DNA of 64,000 bases from contig CANQZG010000005.1 of NCBI GenBank assembly GCA_947628305.1, positions 62,001 to 126,000 on the forward strand. The letters are read 5' to 3'. Positions 35,150-47,029 of this stretch are shown here, piece by piece; position 1 is the stretch's first letter, and each line of letters begins with the position of its first letter. The notes beneath the pieces are model-generated. The model was not told the origin of the DNA. It made no database searches and worked only from the letters and a program-made list of their open reading frames with translations. The translations under genes and the position numbers were made by a program. Source of the DNA: an uncultured Muribaculaceae bacterium. GTDB lineage: Bacteria > Bacteroidota > Bacteroidia > Bacteroidales > Muribaculaceae.

Positions 35150-35415
35150 AGAGATTATCTAAAATTTTATCATGAGAATTTTTAAGAGCTATTTCGGAGG
35201 GAATTTTGAAGGGCGAGCGAGGATAATATTGAAATATTTGACGAGCGAGAACTTGAAAATTGACCCGAAAGAGCCTTGACAAACCCTTAACGTCTTTTAC
35301 GCGCTTTCCGCCCCTTTGACTCGGTCATGATGCCCGCATCACTCCCTCATCTTCATGACGGAAATCATCATAAAACACCTATAAAAATTCAATGATAAAA
35401 ATTTAGACAATCTCT
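35150..35415. mobile_element. MITE-like element, family 1, copy B
   Basis: A 266-base element with ends AGAGATTATC and GACAATCTCT. It is in the same orientation as copy C and inverse to copy A. It occupies much of the gap 35012-35596, which otherwise holds the terminator, the nuo promoter candidate and a ~145-base leader. Confidence 0.85.
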
Positions 35416-35440
35416 AAGTTTCATATTGAGATATTTTCAC

Positions 35441-35448
35441 TATCTTTG
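35441..35448 (+). promoter_or_regulatory. Candidate promoter (-7 box) of the nuo-atp cluster
   Basis: TATCTTTG fits the -7 consensus; the best -33 candidate (TTTC, 35419-35422) is 18 bases upstream, just outside copy B. The leader to the nuoA ATG would be about 140 bases. Confidence 0.5.
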
Positions 35449-35596
35449 CAGGGAAATTTGGGGTTGACTGATTGCATTTAGACACCTATAGGCAATTATC
35501 GTCCATGATTCACCCCCGCTTGATGAGGGTTGTCTCCTGTCTCTTCACCATTGAAAGCCAATTATTTTTATCAGCATAACATGAAATGATAGTTAT

Positions 35597-35983
35597 ATGA
35601 TAACTTTATCCATTATCCAGAATACCACTCTCGTAGTGGTCGCAGCCTTGACCGGAATAGGCCTCGTCGCGCTCGCGCTATGGCTTGCCGGCCTTATCTC
35701 GCCCAAATCATTCAACCCGCAGAAAGGGGAGCCATACGAATGTGGTATCCCGACAAGAGGCGAAAGTATGGCTCAATTCAAGGTCGGCTACTACCTTTTT
35801 GCTATTTTGTTTTTAATGTTTGACGTTGAAACGGTCTTCCTCTTTCCTTGGGCCGTGAGAGTCCGCGAGTTAAACGCAGCCGGGCTCGGCATTGAAAGCC
35901 TCGTTTGTATCGCAGTATTTTTCACGATTTTAGTGCTGGGTCTTGTGTATGCCTGGCGGAAAGGAGCACTTGAATGGAAGTGA
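35597..35983 (+). CDS. nuoA: Complex I subunit A
   Basis: A 128-residue membrane protein with three transmembrane helices. The conserved loop 'KGEPYECGIPTRGESMAQFK' with its cysteine lies between TM1 and TM2, and 'FLMFDVETVFLFPWA' is in TM2. NuoA lies at the junction of the peripheral and membrane arms. It is first in the interleaved nuo-atp cluster, and its end overlaps nuoB by 10 bases. Confidence 0.96.
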   Translation: MITLSIIQNTTLVVVAALTGIGLVALALWLAGLISPKSFNPQKGEPYECGIPTRGESMAQFKVGYYLFAILFLMFDVETVFLFPWAVRVRELNAAGLGIESLVCIAVFFTILVLGLVYAWRKGALEWK

Positions 35984-36582
35984 CAACCAAAAGCATGCCA
36001 TACGAGGCATGGAAAGACAACGAATATATCGAGAAACTCGTCAATGAGCTTCGTGAAAGCGGTGCCAATGTAATCGTAGGCTCGCTTGACAAACTTATAA
36101 ACTGGGGGCGTTCCAATTCACTCTGGCCGCTTACGTTCGCCACCAGTTGCTGTGGCATCGAATTTGTGTCGCTCGGCGCGGCGCGATATGACATGGCACG
36201 TTTCGGCTGGGAAGTAGCACGCGCCTCGCCACGTCAGGCCGACTTCATCATGGTCGCCGGCACAATCGTGCACCGTATGGCACCGGTATTGCGTCGCCTT
36301 TATGACCAGCTCGCCGAACCGAAGTATGTCATCGCGTGCGGAAGTTGCGCGATTTCAGGCGGCCCGTTCCGCAAAAGTTATCATGTCGCCCTCGGCATAG
36401 AGGATATCGTTCCGGTCGATGTCTATGTCCCCGGATGCCCCCCACGCCCCGAGGCCATGATTTACGGCATAATGCAGCTGTCTCGCAAAATCAAGGTGGA
36501 GAAATTCTTCGGTGGCGTGAACCGTCAGGAGAAGCAGAAAGAATTCCTTGAGTCACACCCCGTGCCGGGAGTAGAGGACTGA
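35974..36582 (+). CDS. nuoB: Complex I subunit B (N2 iron-sulfur cluster)
   Basis: A 202-residue soluble subunit. Cluster N2 ligands are visible: the tandem cysteines in 'TSCCGIEF', the Cys in 'ACGSCA' and in 'VPGCPPRPE'. It passes electrons to quinone at the NuoD interface. The N-terminus begins with a polar segment and no transmembrane helix. It overlaps nuoA and is 48 bases before nuoCD. Confidence 0.97.
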   Translation: MEVTTKSMPYEAWKDNEYIEKLVNELRESGANVIVGSLDKLINWGRSNSLWPLTFATSCCGIEFVSLGAARYDMARFGWEVARASPRQADFIMVAGTIVHRMAPVLRRLYDQLAEPKYVIACGSCAISGGPFRKSYHVALGIEDIVPVDVYVPGCPPRPEAMIYGIMQLSRKIKVEKFFGGVNRQEKQKEFLESHPVPGVED

Positions 36583-36630
36583 GTGTCACATTAAACGTTC
36601 AACCCAAGTATTCATCACGCATATTTCATT

Positions 36631-38262
36631 ATGGCAGAAGATATAAAGGAGAAGATTGCACGGCTATTCCCCGAAGCCGAGTACCAAGAAGGCGACATTG
36701 CCCAAATCACAGTCGCGGACAAAGACTGGCATCGGCTTGCGATGACGCTCAAGGACGACTCCGACATGGACTTTGATTTTCTCGTGACAATAGTAGGCAT
36801 GGACTGGAAAGATGCTTTCGGATGTGTCTACTACCTCACGTCAACCAGCACCAACCGTCACATATCGGTGAAGGTGCTCGCCCCCGACAGGGAGAAACCG
36901 ATGATTCATTCGGTCGCCGACCTATGGGCCATAGCGACCATCTTCGAGCGCGAGGTCTACGATTTCTTCGGTATCGTCTTTATCGGCAATCCCGACATGC
37001 GTCGCCTGTTCCTTTCCATAGACTGGAAAGGCTTCCCGTTCCGCAAGGACTACGACATGAACCCTGAAATCAACCCGGTACCGCTTGAAAGCGAGCGTCA
37101 GAGCGATTTCACCGATGTCTACACCGAGGACTCCGAGGGCAATGTCACCCGCAGGGAGGAACGCGTGTTCCAACCCGACGATTTCGTGGTCAACATAGGG
37201 CCGCAGCATCCGGCGACACACGGCGTGCTCCGATTCCGCACGGCGGTCGACGGCGAGACCATAAAGAAAATCGATGTGTACATGGGATATATCCACCGTG
37301 GAGTGGAAAAAATATGCGAAGGTCTAACCTACCCTCAGACCCTCCATTTCATGGACCGTCTCGATTACTTCTCGGCCCACCCCTATCACCACTGCCTGTG
37401 CATGACAATCGAACAGGCAGCCGGCATCGAGATTTCACGCCGCGCACAGGTGATACGTGTCCTCATGGATGAACTGTCACGCATCGCCTCCCACTGTCTG
37501 TTCATCGGCACCTACTGCATGGACCTCGGCGCGACGACGATGCTGTTTTATACACTCCGCGTGCGCGAACAGATACTTGACATCATGGAACGCACCTGTG
37601 GTGCACGCATGACATTCAACTACGACTGCATCGGCGGTGTAATGCAGGACCTCGACAAAGATTTTGTGAAGGATGTAAAAGCGTTGCTTGAAGTGCTACC
37701 CGCCAATATAAAGGAATACAACAAGATATTCACAGGCAACGTGATTGCTAAAAACCGCATGGAAGGCATCGGTGTCCTGTCAAAGGAAGACGCCATACAA
37801 TGGGCCGTGTCAGGCCCGTCGGGCCGCGCGTCGGGATGGGCGTGCGATGTCCGTAAGACCGACCCCTACAGCATCTATTCCGAACTTGAATTCGATGAAA
37901 TCATCCGCCATGAAGGCGACTCGATGGCACGTTTCAAGGTCAGGATGGACGAGATGGAACAATCGGCCAGAATCATCAGCCAGCTCATCGACAATATCCC
38001 CGAAGGTGAATATTGTGTTAAAGTACCCAAAGTGCTCAAGCTGCCCGCAGGGCACTGGTTCCGCACCGTTGAAGGTTGTCGCGGAACATTCGGTATATAT
38101 ATTGAGAGCGACGGTGCCACATCTCCCTATCGTCTCAAGATTGCTCCACCATGTCTGCCGCTTGCAGCCGTCGTGGACCACATCACACGCGGGAACAAGA
38201 TTGCCGACCTCATCACCATCGGCGGCTCACTCGACTATATCGTCCCCGACATGGACCGTTAA
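36631..38262 (+). CDS. nuoCD: Fused complex I subunits C and D
   Basis: A 543-residue fusion. NuoC part: about 1-130 with 'FEREVYDFFGIVFIGNPDMR' and 'FRKDYDMNP'. NuoD part: from about 180, with 'NIGPQHPATHGVLRF' (quinone-site His), 'GYIHRGVEKICEGLTYPQ' and 'SRIASHCLFIGTYCMDLGA'. Fusion of C and D is usual in Bacteroidota. The NuoD C-terminal 'GGSLDYIVPDMDR' is complete. Together with NuoB it forms the quinone-binding module. Confidence 0.97.
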   Translation: MAEDIKEKIARLFPEAEYQEGDIAQITVADKDWHRLAMTLKDDSDMDFDFLVTIVGMDWKDAFGCVYYLTSTSTNRHISVKVLAPDREKPMIHSVADLWAIATIFEREVYDFFGIVFIGNPDMRRLFLSIDWKGFPFRKDYDMNPEINPVPLESERQSDFTDVYTEDSEGNVTRREERVFQPDDFVVNIGPQHPATHGVLRFRTAVDGETIKKIDVYMGYIHRGVEKICEGLTYPQTLHFMDRLDYFSAHPYHHCLCMTIEQAAGIEISRRAQVIRVLMDELSRIASHCLFIGTYCMDLGATTMLFYTLRVREQILDIMERTCGARMTFNYDCIGGVMQDLDKDFVKDVKALLEVLPANIKEYNKIFTGNVIAKNRMEGIGVLSKEDAIQWAVSGPSGRASGWACDVRKTDPYSIYSELEFDEIIRHEGDSMARFKVRMDEMEQSARIISQLIDNIPEGEYCVKVPKVLKLPAGHWFRTVEGCRGTFGIYIESDGATSPYRLKIAPPCLPLAAVVDHITRGNKIADLITIGGSLDYIVPDMDR

Positions 38263-38313
38263 CGGCTCAAACATAACATTCAGAAATATAGTAATTATCA
38301 TCCAATAGACATC

Positions 38314-39399
38314 ATGTTGAATTTTTCAGAGTTAACAAGGAGTTTTCACTACGATTTCCTGATGGACGCCCTGCACTTCCCCGAATGGCTCGCCGTTACA
38401 ACCGAGTGCGTGTTTATCGGGATAATACTGTTGCTGCTTTACTCGCTTTTGGCACTGTTCTATATATGGTTTGAGCGCAAAGTGTGCGCCGCGTTCCAGT
38501 GTCGTCTCGGCCCCAACCGTGTAGGCCCGTGGGGACTGCTGCAGAGTGTCGCCGACATGTTCAAAATCCTCATCAAGGAGCTTATATCGCTCAAGTATGT
38601 CGATAAGTTCCTGTTCGCCCTCGCCCCCTATCTTGTAATCCTCGCCTCGATGCTCGCGTTCGCCGTGCTTCCATGGGGCAACGGGTTGCAGATAATCGAT
38701 TTCAACATCGGTATATTCTTCCTGATAGCCGTCTCGTCCATAGGTGTCCTCGGTATCCTGCTCGCAGGATGGTCATCCAACAACAAGTTCACCCTTATCG
38801 GAGCGTTACGTTCAGGTGCACAGATGGTCAGCTATGAGTTGTCCATCGGGTTGAGCGTCCTCACCATGGTATTGTTTGCCGGAACCCTTGAAGTGGGAGG
38901 TATCATAGAGGCGCAGAAAGATGTCTGGTTCATCTTTTCAGGCCACATCCCGGCAATAATCGCGTTTGTAATATACCTCATCGCAGGAACGGCCGAGACC
39001 AACCGTGGCCCGTTTGACCTCCCCGAGGCCGAGAGCGAGTTGACAGCCGGTTACCATACCGAGTATTCGGGTATCCATTTCGGTTTCTTCTACCTGGCCG
39101 AGTATCTCAACCTTTTCATTGTCGCAGGTGTCGCCACACTGTTGTTCTTCGGTGGCTGGATGCCGTTGCAAATCCCCGGATGGGAGGCGTTCAACAACAT
39201 AATGTGGTATATCCCCACCCCGATATGGTTCATAGCCAAGGCCATAGTGATTTCATTTATAATTATATGGTTCAAATGGACATTCCCGCGTCTGCGCATC
39301 GACCAGCTTCTTTCGCTGGAATGGAAATACCTGCTGCCCATCAATCTGTTCAACCTCGTGCTTATGGCTCTGGTTGTCGTATTTAAGTGGCATTTCTAA
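38314..39399 (+). CDS. nuoH: Complex I subunit H
   Basis: A 361-residue membrane subunit with about eight helices. The conserved loops '[20 protein letters not shown]' and '[19 protein letters not shown]' line the quinone chamber and start the proton path. In most Bacteroidota the next gene is nuoI; here atpD starts 49 bases later and nuoI comes 7 kb downstream. Confidence 0.97.
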   Translation: MLNFSELTRSFHYDFLMDALHFPEWLAVTTECVFIGIILLLLYSLLALFYIWFERKVCAAFQCRLGPNRVGPWGLLQSVADMFKILIKELISLKYVDKFLFALAPYLVILASMLAFAVLPWGNGLQIIDFNIGIFFLIAVSSIGVLGILLAGWSSNNKFTLIGALRSGAQMVSYELSIGLSVLTMVLFAGTLEVGGIIEAQKDVWFIFSGHIPAIIAFVIYLIAGTAETNRGPFDLPEAESELTAGYHTEYSGIHFGFFYLAEYLNLFIVAGVATLLFFGGWMPLQIPGWEAFNNIMWYIPTPIWFIAKAIVISFIIIWFKWTFPRLRIDQLLSLEWKYLLPINLFNLVLMALVVVFKWHF

Positions 39400-39418
39400 A
39401 TATAATACCGAGAAATAA

Positions 39419-40954
<1,536 letters not shown>

Positions 40955-41035
40955 CGCCCCCCAATCATCCCACGGTCGGTCTGATTTGCCGTAACGCTAC
41001 GGAACGACCAAGTATTGAATCAGAAACTACAATAT

Positions 41036-41275
41036 ATGACACTCAAGATAATATCGGCCGAAGAGATTCTCTTTGAAGGCGACGTGAAAATAGTCCATCT
41101 CCCGGGTGGCGAGGGCGACTTCACCGTGTTGCAGAATCACGCGTCGCTCATCTCGACACTCACCAAGGGGGTTATCCGTTACATCCCCTCCGACGAGGAG
41201 CACGAGCATGCCACCGAGATAAGCGGAGGCATCGCCGATGTCGATAACAATATCGTGTCAGTATGTATATATTAA
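41036..41275 (+). CDS. atpC: F1Fo ATP synthase epsilon subunit (short form)
   Basis: From ATG at 41036 there are 79 residues (MTLKIISAEEILFEGDVKIV, then 'LPGGEGDFTVLQNHASLIST'), covering the N-terminal beta-sandwich only. The C-terminal helical hairpin of ~130-residue epsilon subunits, which blocks ATP hydrolysis in other bacteria, is missing; short epsilon subunits are usual in Bacteroidota. It follows atpD, as expected for the order in this phylum. Confidence 0.92.
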   Translation: MTLKIISAEEILFEGDVKIVHLPGGEGDFTVLQNHASLISTLTKGVIRYIPSDEEHEHATEISGGIADVDNNIVSVCIY

Positions 41276-41295
41276 CAAGCCGTCCACACACCACC

Positions 41296-42513
41296 ATGAG
41301 GAAAGCATTTTCGATATTCCTGTTCATCTTTGCCACGATATTGGCGTCAACCGACGTCAAGGCCTCGGCTGATACAGCCCTGAATGACGCGCTTACCGAC
41401 TCACTGGAAGAAAAAAGTTTTGATTTCTCGACAATCAAGGACTTGATATTCGACCACCTCGGCGACGGTTATGGATGGGAAGTGCCATTCAACCATCACA
41501 AACGCATTCCTCTGCCCGTCATCCTATATTCTTCGGAAGGCGGTTTCCATTGCTTCTCGTCGGCACGCATCGAACATGGACATGAATACACCGAGGACGG
41601 TATCACGTTCAAAATCGCCCCCAAGGGCCACCCTCACCAAGGGAAAGTCATCGAGGTCATAGACGGGAAAGAATACAAGCCATGGGACATTTCCATTACA
41701 AAGAATGTACTGGCGGTGTTTATCTCAAGTCTGCTCGTGCTATGGATGGTGTTGAGTGTCGCCTCTTGGTATCGCCGTCAACCGCTCAAGGCTCCACGCA
41801 AAACCCGCGGGGCCATCGAGGAACTGATAATGTTTATATATGACGGCGTTATCAAACCCACACTCGGAGCCAACTCCATGAGGTTCGCCCCCTACCTCAT
41901 CACAGTGTTCCTGTTTATACTCGTGATGAACCTCATGGGACTGATTGTAATCTTCCCGGGTGGGGCTAACCTGACAGGCAACATCGCGGTCACACTTGTC
42001 CTTGCGATTTTCACATTCCTGATTACAAACATATTCGGTACGAAACATTATTGGAAGGAAATTTTCTGGCCCGATGTACCTATGTGGCTGAAATTCCCGC
42101 TCCCAATCATGCCGATAATCGAATTTTTCGGGGTGTTCACCAAACCGGCCGCCCTGACAGTGCGTCTGTTCGCCAACATGATGGGAGGTCACATGATTGT
42201 CATCGTGCTCACCCTGCTCATCTTCATCGCGGCCGCCCTTGGCGGTACGTTGCTCGGTGGCGCGACAGTGGTCATCTCGATATTGTTCTCAGTGTTCATG
42301 CTTCTGCTCGACGTTCTTGTCAGCTTCATCCAGGCATACGTTTTCACCATGCTGTCAACGCTTTTCATCGCACTGGCACAGGACAACGGACACCACGGGA
42401 AAAAGCATGAGGAAGACGTTATAATGACCCCTCTGCCCGACACATCAATCCCGATGGGAAACCATATCGACGACCCTGCGATAGCCGCCGGGGAGATATT
42501 TGAAAATAAATAA
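41296..42513 (+). CDS. atpB: F1Fo ATP synthase subunit a
   Basis: From ATG at 41296 (MRKAFSIFLFIFATILA) there are 405 residues. A signal-like helix and a periplasmic domain of about 120 residues rich in His and Gly ('DHLGDGYGWEVPFNHHKRIP') precede the a-subunit core, as in other Bacteroidota. The core has 'TKPAALTVRLFANMMGGH' with the essential Arg, and about five helices. It forms the proton half-channels with the c-ring. The C-terminal tail is hydrophilic (about 30 residues). Confidence 0.95.
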   Translation: MRKAFSIFLFIFATILASTDVKASADTALNDALTDSLEEKSFDFSTIKDLIFDHLGDGYGWEVPFNHHKRIPLPVILYSSEGGFHCFSSARIEHGHEYTEDGITFKIAPKGHPHQGKVIEVIDGKEYKPWDISITKNVLAVFISSLLVLWMVLSVASWYRRQPLKAPRKTRGAIEELIMFIYDGVIKPTLGANSMRFAPYLITVFLFILVMNLMGLIVIFPGGANLTGNIAVTLVLAIFTFLITNIFGTKHYWKEIFWPDVPMWLKFPLPIMPIIEFFGVFTKPAALTVRLFANMMGGHMIVIVLTLLIFIAAALGGTLLGGATVVISILFSVFMLLLDVLVSFIQAYVFTMLSTLFIALAQDNGHHGKKHEEDVIMTPLPDTSIPMGNHIDDPAIAAGEIFENK

Positions 42514-42536
42514 TAAAGAATAATATAACCAACTAA

Positions 42537-42803
<267 letters not shown>

Positions 42804-42815
42804 AAACCGTTACGG

Positions 42816-43313
42816 ATGGAACTTTTCACGCCTGACTTCGGCTTAGTATTCTGGATGTTTGTCAGCTTCATCATCCTTTTCCTCATTTTGTGGAAATGGG
42901 GATGGCCTGTCATACTTAAAGGAGTGGAAAGCCGAGCCGACCTGATAGACAAAGGTGTCGAGTATGCCCAACAAGCCAAGGAACAACTTGACACCGCCCG
43001 TCAGCAGGCCGACAAACAGATAGCTGAAGCCCGCCAACGTCAGGCCGAGATTCTTCGCGAAGCCGACAAGATGAAGACTCAAATCATCGAGGAGGCTCGT
43101 GAGGCGGCCCGTAAAGAGGCACGCAAGGTGATGGACGCCGCCACAATTTCGATTCAACAGGAACGCAAGGAGGCCCAGTCTCAATTCCGTGACGAGGTGA
43201 GCGCGTTCGCACTCGAAATCGCCGGAAAGGTAGTCCGCAACGAAATGCAGGACCAAAAGGCGCAAGCCCGACTGGTCGACAGCCTGCTTGACCAGATGGA
43301 AAATCAAAATTGA
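42816..43313 (+). CDS. atpF: F1Fo ATP synthase subunit b
   Basis: A 165-residue protein with one N-terminal transmembrane helix ('FWMFVSFIILFLILWKWGW') followed by a long charged helix ('ARQQADKQIAEARQRQAEIL'), the peripheral stalk. It starts 12 bases after atpE and ends 7 bases before atpH. Confidence 0.95.
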   Translation: MELFTPDFGLVFWMFVSFIILFLILWKWGWPVILKGVESRADLIDKGVEYAQQAKEQLDTARQQADKQIAEARQRQAEILREADKMKTQIIEEAREAARKEARKVMDAATISIQQERKEAQSQFRDEVSAFALEIAGKVVRNEMQDQKAQARLVDSLLDQMENQN

Positions 43314-43320
43314 AACGCAA

Positions 43321-43866
43321 ATGTCAGAAGGTCTCATTCCACGCCGCTACGCCAAGGCCCTATATAAGTTTGCCCTTGAAAGAAATGCCGCCACAAAGGT
43401 ATACTCCATCATGGGTCGGCTAAGGGAGAGTTTTGCCGGGACGCCATCGCTACAGGAAACCCTGTCCAACCCTTTCATAAAGGAAGACGACAAGATAAAA
43501 CTGTTATACACGGCTTCGGGTTGCTCCGGGGACGACACGGTGATGGCCGACTTCTTCAAGTTGCTCGCCGAGAACCGACGTCTCGACATGGCTCATCTGA
43601 TAGCAATCGCCTATCAGGAACTATATCGTGAGGCCAATAACATATATCTTGTCAATGTGACCTCGGCAGCAAAACTTTCACCCGAAGATGACAAACGCCT
43701 AAGAGCCTTCATCGAGAAACATCTTGACGGTGCCACCATGGAATATTCATCGTCGATAGACCCGGAACTTATTGGCGGTTTTGTCGTCAAAATCAACAAC
43801 GAGTTGCTCGACGCCTCCATCAGCAATGAACTTAAACAATTGCGCCTTAAACTACTAAGTCATTAA
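43321..43866 (+). CDS. atpH: F1Fo ATP synthase delta subunit
   Basis: From ATG at 43321 ([20 protein letters not shown]) there are 181 residues; the upstream ATG at 43288 would overlap atpF. The N-terminal six-helix domain and the C-terminal '[20 protein letters not shown]' are typical of OSCP/delta. It joins the peripheral stalk to F1. Confidence 0.95.
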   Translation: MSEGLIPRRYAKALYKFALERNAATKVYSIMGRLRESFAGTPSLQETLSNPFIKEDDKIKLLYTASGCSGDDTVMADFFKLLAENRRLDMAHLIAIAYQELYREANNIYLVNVTSAAKLSPEDDKRLRAFIEKHLDGATMEYSSSIDPELIGGFVVKINNELLDASISNELKQLRLKLLSH

Positions 43867-43883
43867 CCCCCATTACCCCGACA

Positions 43884-45455
43884 ATGATAAATCCAAGCGA
43901 GATATCTGAAGTATTGAAACAACAGCTCGAGAGCGTCAATTCCAAGGTGTCATTTGAAGAGACAGGCACCGTGCTTGAAGTTGGCGACGGCGTGGCACAC
44001 GTCTACGGGCTCGATAACGTATGCGCCAATGAGCTCGTCGAATTCGAGAACGGCGTGAAAGGTGTGGCTCTCAACCTTGAGGAGAGCAATGTCGGTGTCA
44101 TCCTGCTCAACAACGTGAACAAGGTGACCGAAAACATGAGCGTGCGCCGTACAGGCGAGATTGCTTCAATTCCCGTCGGGGAAGGACTTTTCGGACGCGT
44201 AATCAACGTACTCGGCGAGCCGATTGACGGACGTGGCCCTATTGACGGAGAACTGATACGTCTCCCCCTTGAACGAAAAGCCCCTGGGGTTATTTTCCGC
44301 CAGCCTGTCAACCAACCGTTGCAGACAGGCATCAAGGCCGTTGACGCCATGGTACCCATCGGACGCGGACAACGTGAACTTATCATCGGCGACCGTCAGA
44401 TTGGCAAGACAGCCATCGCAATCGACACGATTATAAACCAGCGCAAGAATTTCGAGGAAGGCAAACCGGTCTACTGCATCTACGTGGCTATCGGCCAGAA
44501 AGCGTCATCAGTCGCTGCGACAGTCGAGACACTGCGACAGTACGGCGCGATGGACTATACCGTGGTTGTCGCCGCAACGGCATCCGACTCGGCTTCGATG
44601 CGATACTACTCACCGTTCGCCGGTGTGGCAATCGGAGAGTTCATCCGTGACACGGGACGTGACGCACTGATTGTATATGACGACCTGTCGAAACAAGCTG
44701 TCGCCTATCGTGAAATATCGCTAATCCTCAAACGCCCGTCAGGACGCGAGGCCTACCCCGGTGACATCTTCTACCTGCACTCTCGCCTGTTGGAGCGTGC
44801 CGCTAAAATTATCGACAATCAGGAAGTGGCATCGCAGATGAACGACCTCTCCGAGCCGTTGAAAAAACTCGTGAAAGGAGGCGGCTCATTGACAGCACTC
44901 CCCATTATCGAGACACAGGCCGGTGACGTGTCGGCCTACATCCCCACAAACGTGATTTCAATCACCGACGGACAGATATTCCTTGAATCAGCATTGTTCA
45001 ACCGAGGCATACGACCGGCCATCAACGTCGGCATCTCGGTGTCACGTGTAGGCGGTAACGCCCAAATCAAGTCAATGAAAAAAGTCGCCGGTACATTGAA
45101 AATCGACCAGGCGCAGTTCCGCGAACTTGAATCATTCACCAAGTTCGGAGGGGACATCGACCCTGTCACCGCACGTGTAATCGACAAAGGCCGCAAAAAT
45201 GAACGACTGCTAATCCAACCTCAATATAAGCCCGAGGCTGTAGAGGACGAAGTCGCTGTAATCTTTGCAGGCACCAAGGGTCTTCTCGATAAAGTCCCGA
45301 TGGATAAGGTCAAGGAGTTTGAGAAACTGTATCTGCAACTCCTGCACGCCAAGAACCCCGACGCACTCGAGACAATTAAAAGCGGAAAACTCACTGACGA
45401 GGTGATGGCTGTCCTTGTCGATGCTGCAAATGAAATATCAGCCCGTTATAACTGA
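43884..45455 (+). CDS. atpA: F1Fo ATP synthase alpha subunit
   Basis: A 523-residue protein. P-loop '[14 protein letters not shown]', then '[20 protein letters not shown]' and '[20 protein letters not shown]', and the C-terminal 'FGGDIDPVT' region. It is the non-catalytic nucleotide-binding F1 subunit. Spacing to atpH is 17 bases and to atpG 6 bases. Confidence 0.97.
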   Translation: MINPSEISEVLKQQLESVNSKVSFEETGTVLEVGDGVAHVYGLDNVCANELVEFENGVKGVALNLEESNVGVILLNNVNKVTENMSVRRTGEIASIPVGEGLFGRVINVLGEPIDGRGPIDGELIRLPLERKAPGVIFRQPVNQPLQTGIKAVDAMVPIGRGQRELIIGDRQIGKTAIAIDTIINQRKNFEEGKPVYCIYVAIGQKASSVAATVETLRQYGAMDYTVVVAATASDSASMRYYSPFAGVAIGEFIRDTGRDALIVYDDLSKQAVAYREISLILKRPSGREAYPGDIFYLHSRLLERAAKIIDNQEVASQMNDLSEPLKKLVKGGGSLTALPIIETQAGDVSAYIPTNVISITDGQIFLESALFNRGIRPAINVGISVSRVGGNAQIKSMKKVAGTLKIDQAQFRELESFTKFGGDIDPVTARVIDKGRKNERLLIQPQYKPEAVEDEVAVIFAGTKGLLDKVPMDKVKEFEKLYLQLLHAKNPDALETIKSGKLTDEVMAVLVDAANEISARYN

Positions 45456-45461
45456 AAATAA

Positions 45462-46346
45462 ATGGCAACACTACGCGAACTTAAAGGAAGAATCGGTTCT
45501 GTAGCATCATCCGAGAAAATAACCGGCGCGATGAAAATGATTTCATCGGCAAAGATGCACAAGGCCGAGCAAAGTCTGCGGAAACTCGGCCCGTTCCGTC
45601 AACAGATTGAGTCCATTATCGGCAATCTGCTGAGTGCCGACGCCGAGTTTTCCTCCCCTCTGACTGAAAGTCGCGACATACATCGTCTCGGAATCGTGAT
45701 ATTCGGTTCTGACGACGGACTTTGCGGAGCATACAATGTAAATATCTTCAAAGAACTGCTCAAACTGATTACAACCTATCGCGGGCAGTTCGGTGACAAC
45801 GTCGACATTGTACTCTACCCTGTCGGGGCAAAGATTGCCAAAGCCGTTGCCAAAATCGCCGGGTTACATATCTCGATAGTCGAGACTCCGGACGTAGATT
45901 CAAAGACAACCGGCGATGGAGTGAAGATTTTCATGGAATATCTTCGCGACAGTTTCATCAAGTGCGACATAGACCGTGTCGATATGCTCTACACCAGTTT
46001 CCACAGCGCGGGACGCCAGGCCATCAAATCCGAGCAATTCCTCCCCGTCGTGGCTGAGACATTCGCCACACAGGAAAACGCCGAGACCAACCGCCCCTAT
46101 CTTTTTGAACCCGATGCGCCCACTATTTTCCAATCAGTGTTGCCTATGTACCTGCTTGCCGTGGCTCAGGACATCTTCACTGAAAACCGTGCTTCGGAAC
46201 AGGCGGCGAGAGTGATGGCAATGCAAAGCGCCAACGACAACGCCAAGAAACTCCTTGAAGAACTGCAACTCGAGTACAACAAGCTGCGTCAACAAGGCAT
46301 AACCACCGAACTACTCGATATTCTCGGAGGTCAAGTCAGAGATTAA
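45462..46346 (+). CDS. atpG: F1Fo ATP synthase gamma subunit
   Basis: A 294-residue protein. The N-terminal helix 'RIGSVASSEKITGAMKMISS' and the C-terminal helix 'ASEQAARVMAMQSANDNAKK' form the central rotor coiled coil, with the Rossmann-like middle part ('IVIFGSDDGLCGAYNVNIFK') between. Last of the eight atp genes. It is followed after 41 bases by nuoI with no terminator, so read-through is expected. Confidence 0.96.
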   Translation: MATLRELKGRIGSVASSEKITGAMKMISSAKMHKAEQSLRKLGPFRQQIESIIGNLLSADAEFSSPLTESRDIHRLGIVIFGSDDGLCGAYNVNIFKELLKLITTYRGQFGDNVDIVLYPVGAKIAKAVAKIAGLHISIVETPDVDSKTTGDGVKIFMEYLRDSFIKCDIDRVDMLYTSFHSAGRQAIKSEQFLPVVAETFATQENAETNRPYLFEPDAPTIFQSVLPMYLLAVAQDIFTENRASEQAARVMAMQSANDNAKKLLEELQLEYNKLRQQGITTELLDILGGQVRD

Positions 46347-46387
46347 AATTGAATACTCATAATATAGTAATTGCTTAACTGAAATCT

Positions 46388-47020
46388 ATGGGAAGTGTTA
46401 AAGATTATTTTTCGTCATTAGGGTACGGTATTGCCAGCCTGTTGAAGGGCATGCAAGTCACCGGGAAAGAATTCATCACCCCGAAAATCACTGAAAAATA
46501 TCCTGAAAACCGCGAGAATCCCCCCGTAGCGCCACGTTTCCGCGCAATACTCGAGTTGAAATATGACTCGGAGGGACGCCACAAATGTATCGCTTGCGGG
46601 ATATGCGAGCGACAGTGCCCCAACGGGACAATAAAACTCACCACCAAGATGGTGGATACCCCTGACGGGAAAAAGAAACGCAAACTCGACAATTACATGT
46701 ATGACCTGGGGAGTTGCACGTTCTGCCAGTTATGCGTGACCAACTGTCCGCAGGATGCGCTTGAGTTCAACAACGACTTTGAACAGGCGGTGTTCACCCG
46801 CGACAAACTTGTCAAAAAGCTAAACTATCTCCCCGAAAAGGAGGAACCGGCCCCGACACCCGAGGAACTCGCCAGGATGCAGGCCGAGCGCGAGGCTAAA
46901 ATCGCGGCTGCAAAGGCAGCTGCGGCAGCAAAAAAAGCCGCCGCGGCTAAAGCCACACAGGACACTCCAGCCAAGGACACCCCACAGGAAAACGCCGGGA
47001 ATCCAAGCCCTGATAAATAA
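46388..47020 (+). CDS. nuoI: Complex I subunit I (two 4Fe-4S clusters) with extended C-terminal tail
   Basis: A 210-residue protein. Cluster motifs are 'CIACGICERQCPNGTI' and 'CTFCQLCVTNCPQDAL'. After about residue 155 comes a tail of about 55 residues made mainly of Ala, Lys, Pro and Glu ('AAAKAAAAAKKAAAAKATQ'), absent from the folded core. Without NuoE, NuoF and NuoG, NuoI is the outermost electron acceptor, so ferredoxin-like donors are plausible. An inverted-repeat element starts 9 bases after the stop. Confidence 0.95.
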   Translation: MGSVKDYFSSLGYGIASLLKGMQVTGKEFITPKITEKYPENRENPPVAPRFRAILELKYDSEGRHKCIACGICERQCPNGTIKLTTKMVDTPDGKKKRKLDNYMYDLGSCTFCQLCVTNCPQDALEFNNDFEQAVFTRDKLVKKLNYLPEKEEPAPTPEELARMQAEREAKIAAAKAAAAAKKAAAAKATQDTPAKDTPQENAGNPSPDK

Positions 47021-47029
47021 TGTAATCTA

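Noticed and set aside
35449..35596. Leader before nuoA considered as a riboswitch
   Set aside because: Only small, weak pairings are visible and it matches no known aptamer pattern; the length alone is not evidence.
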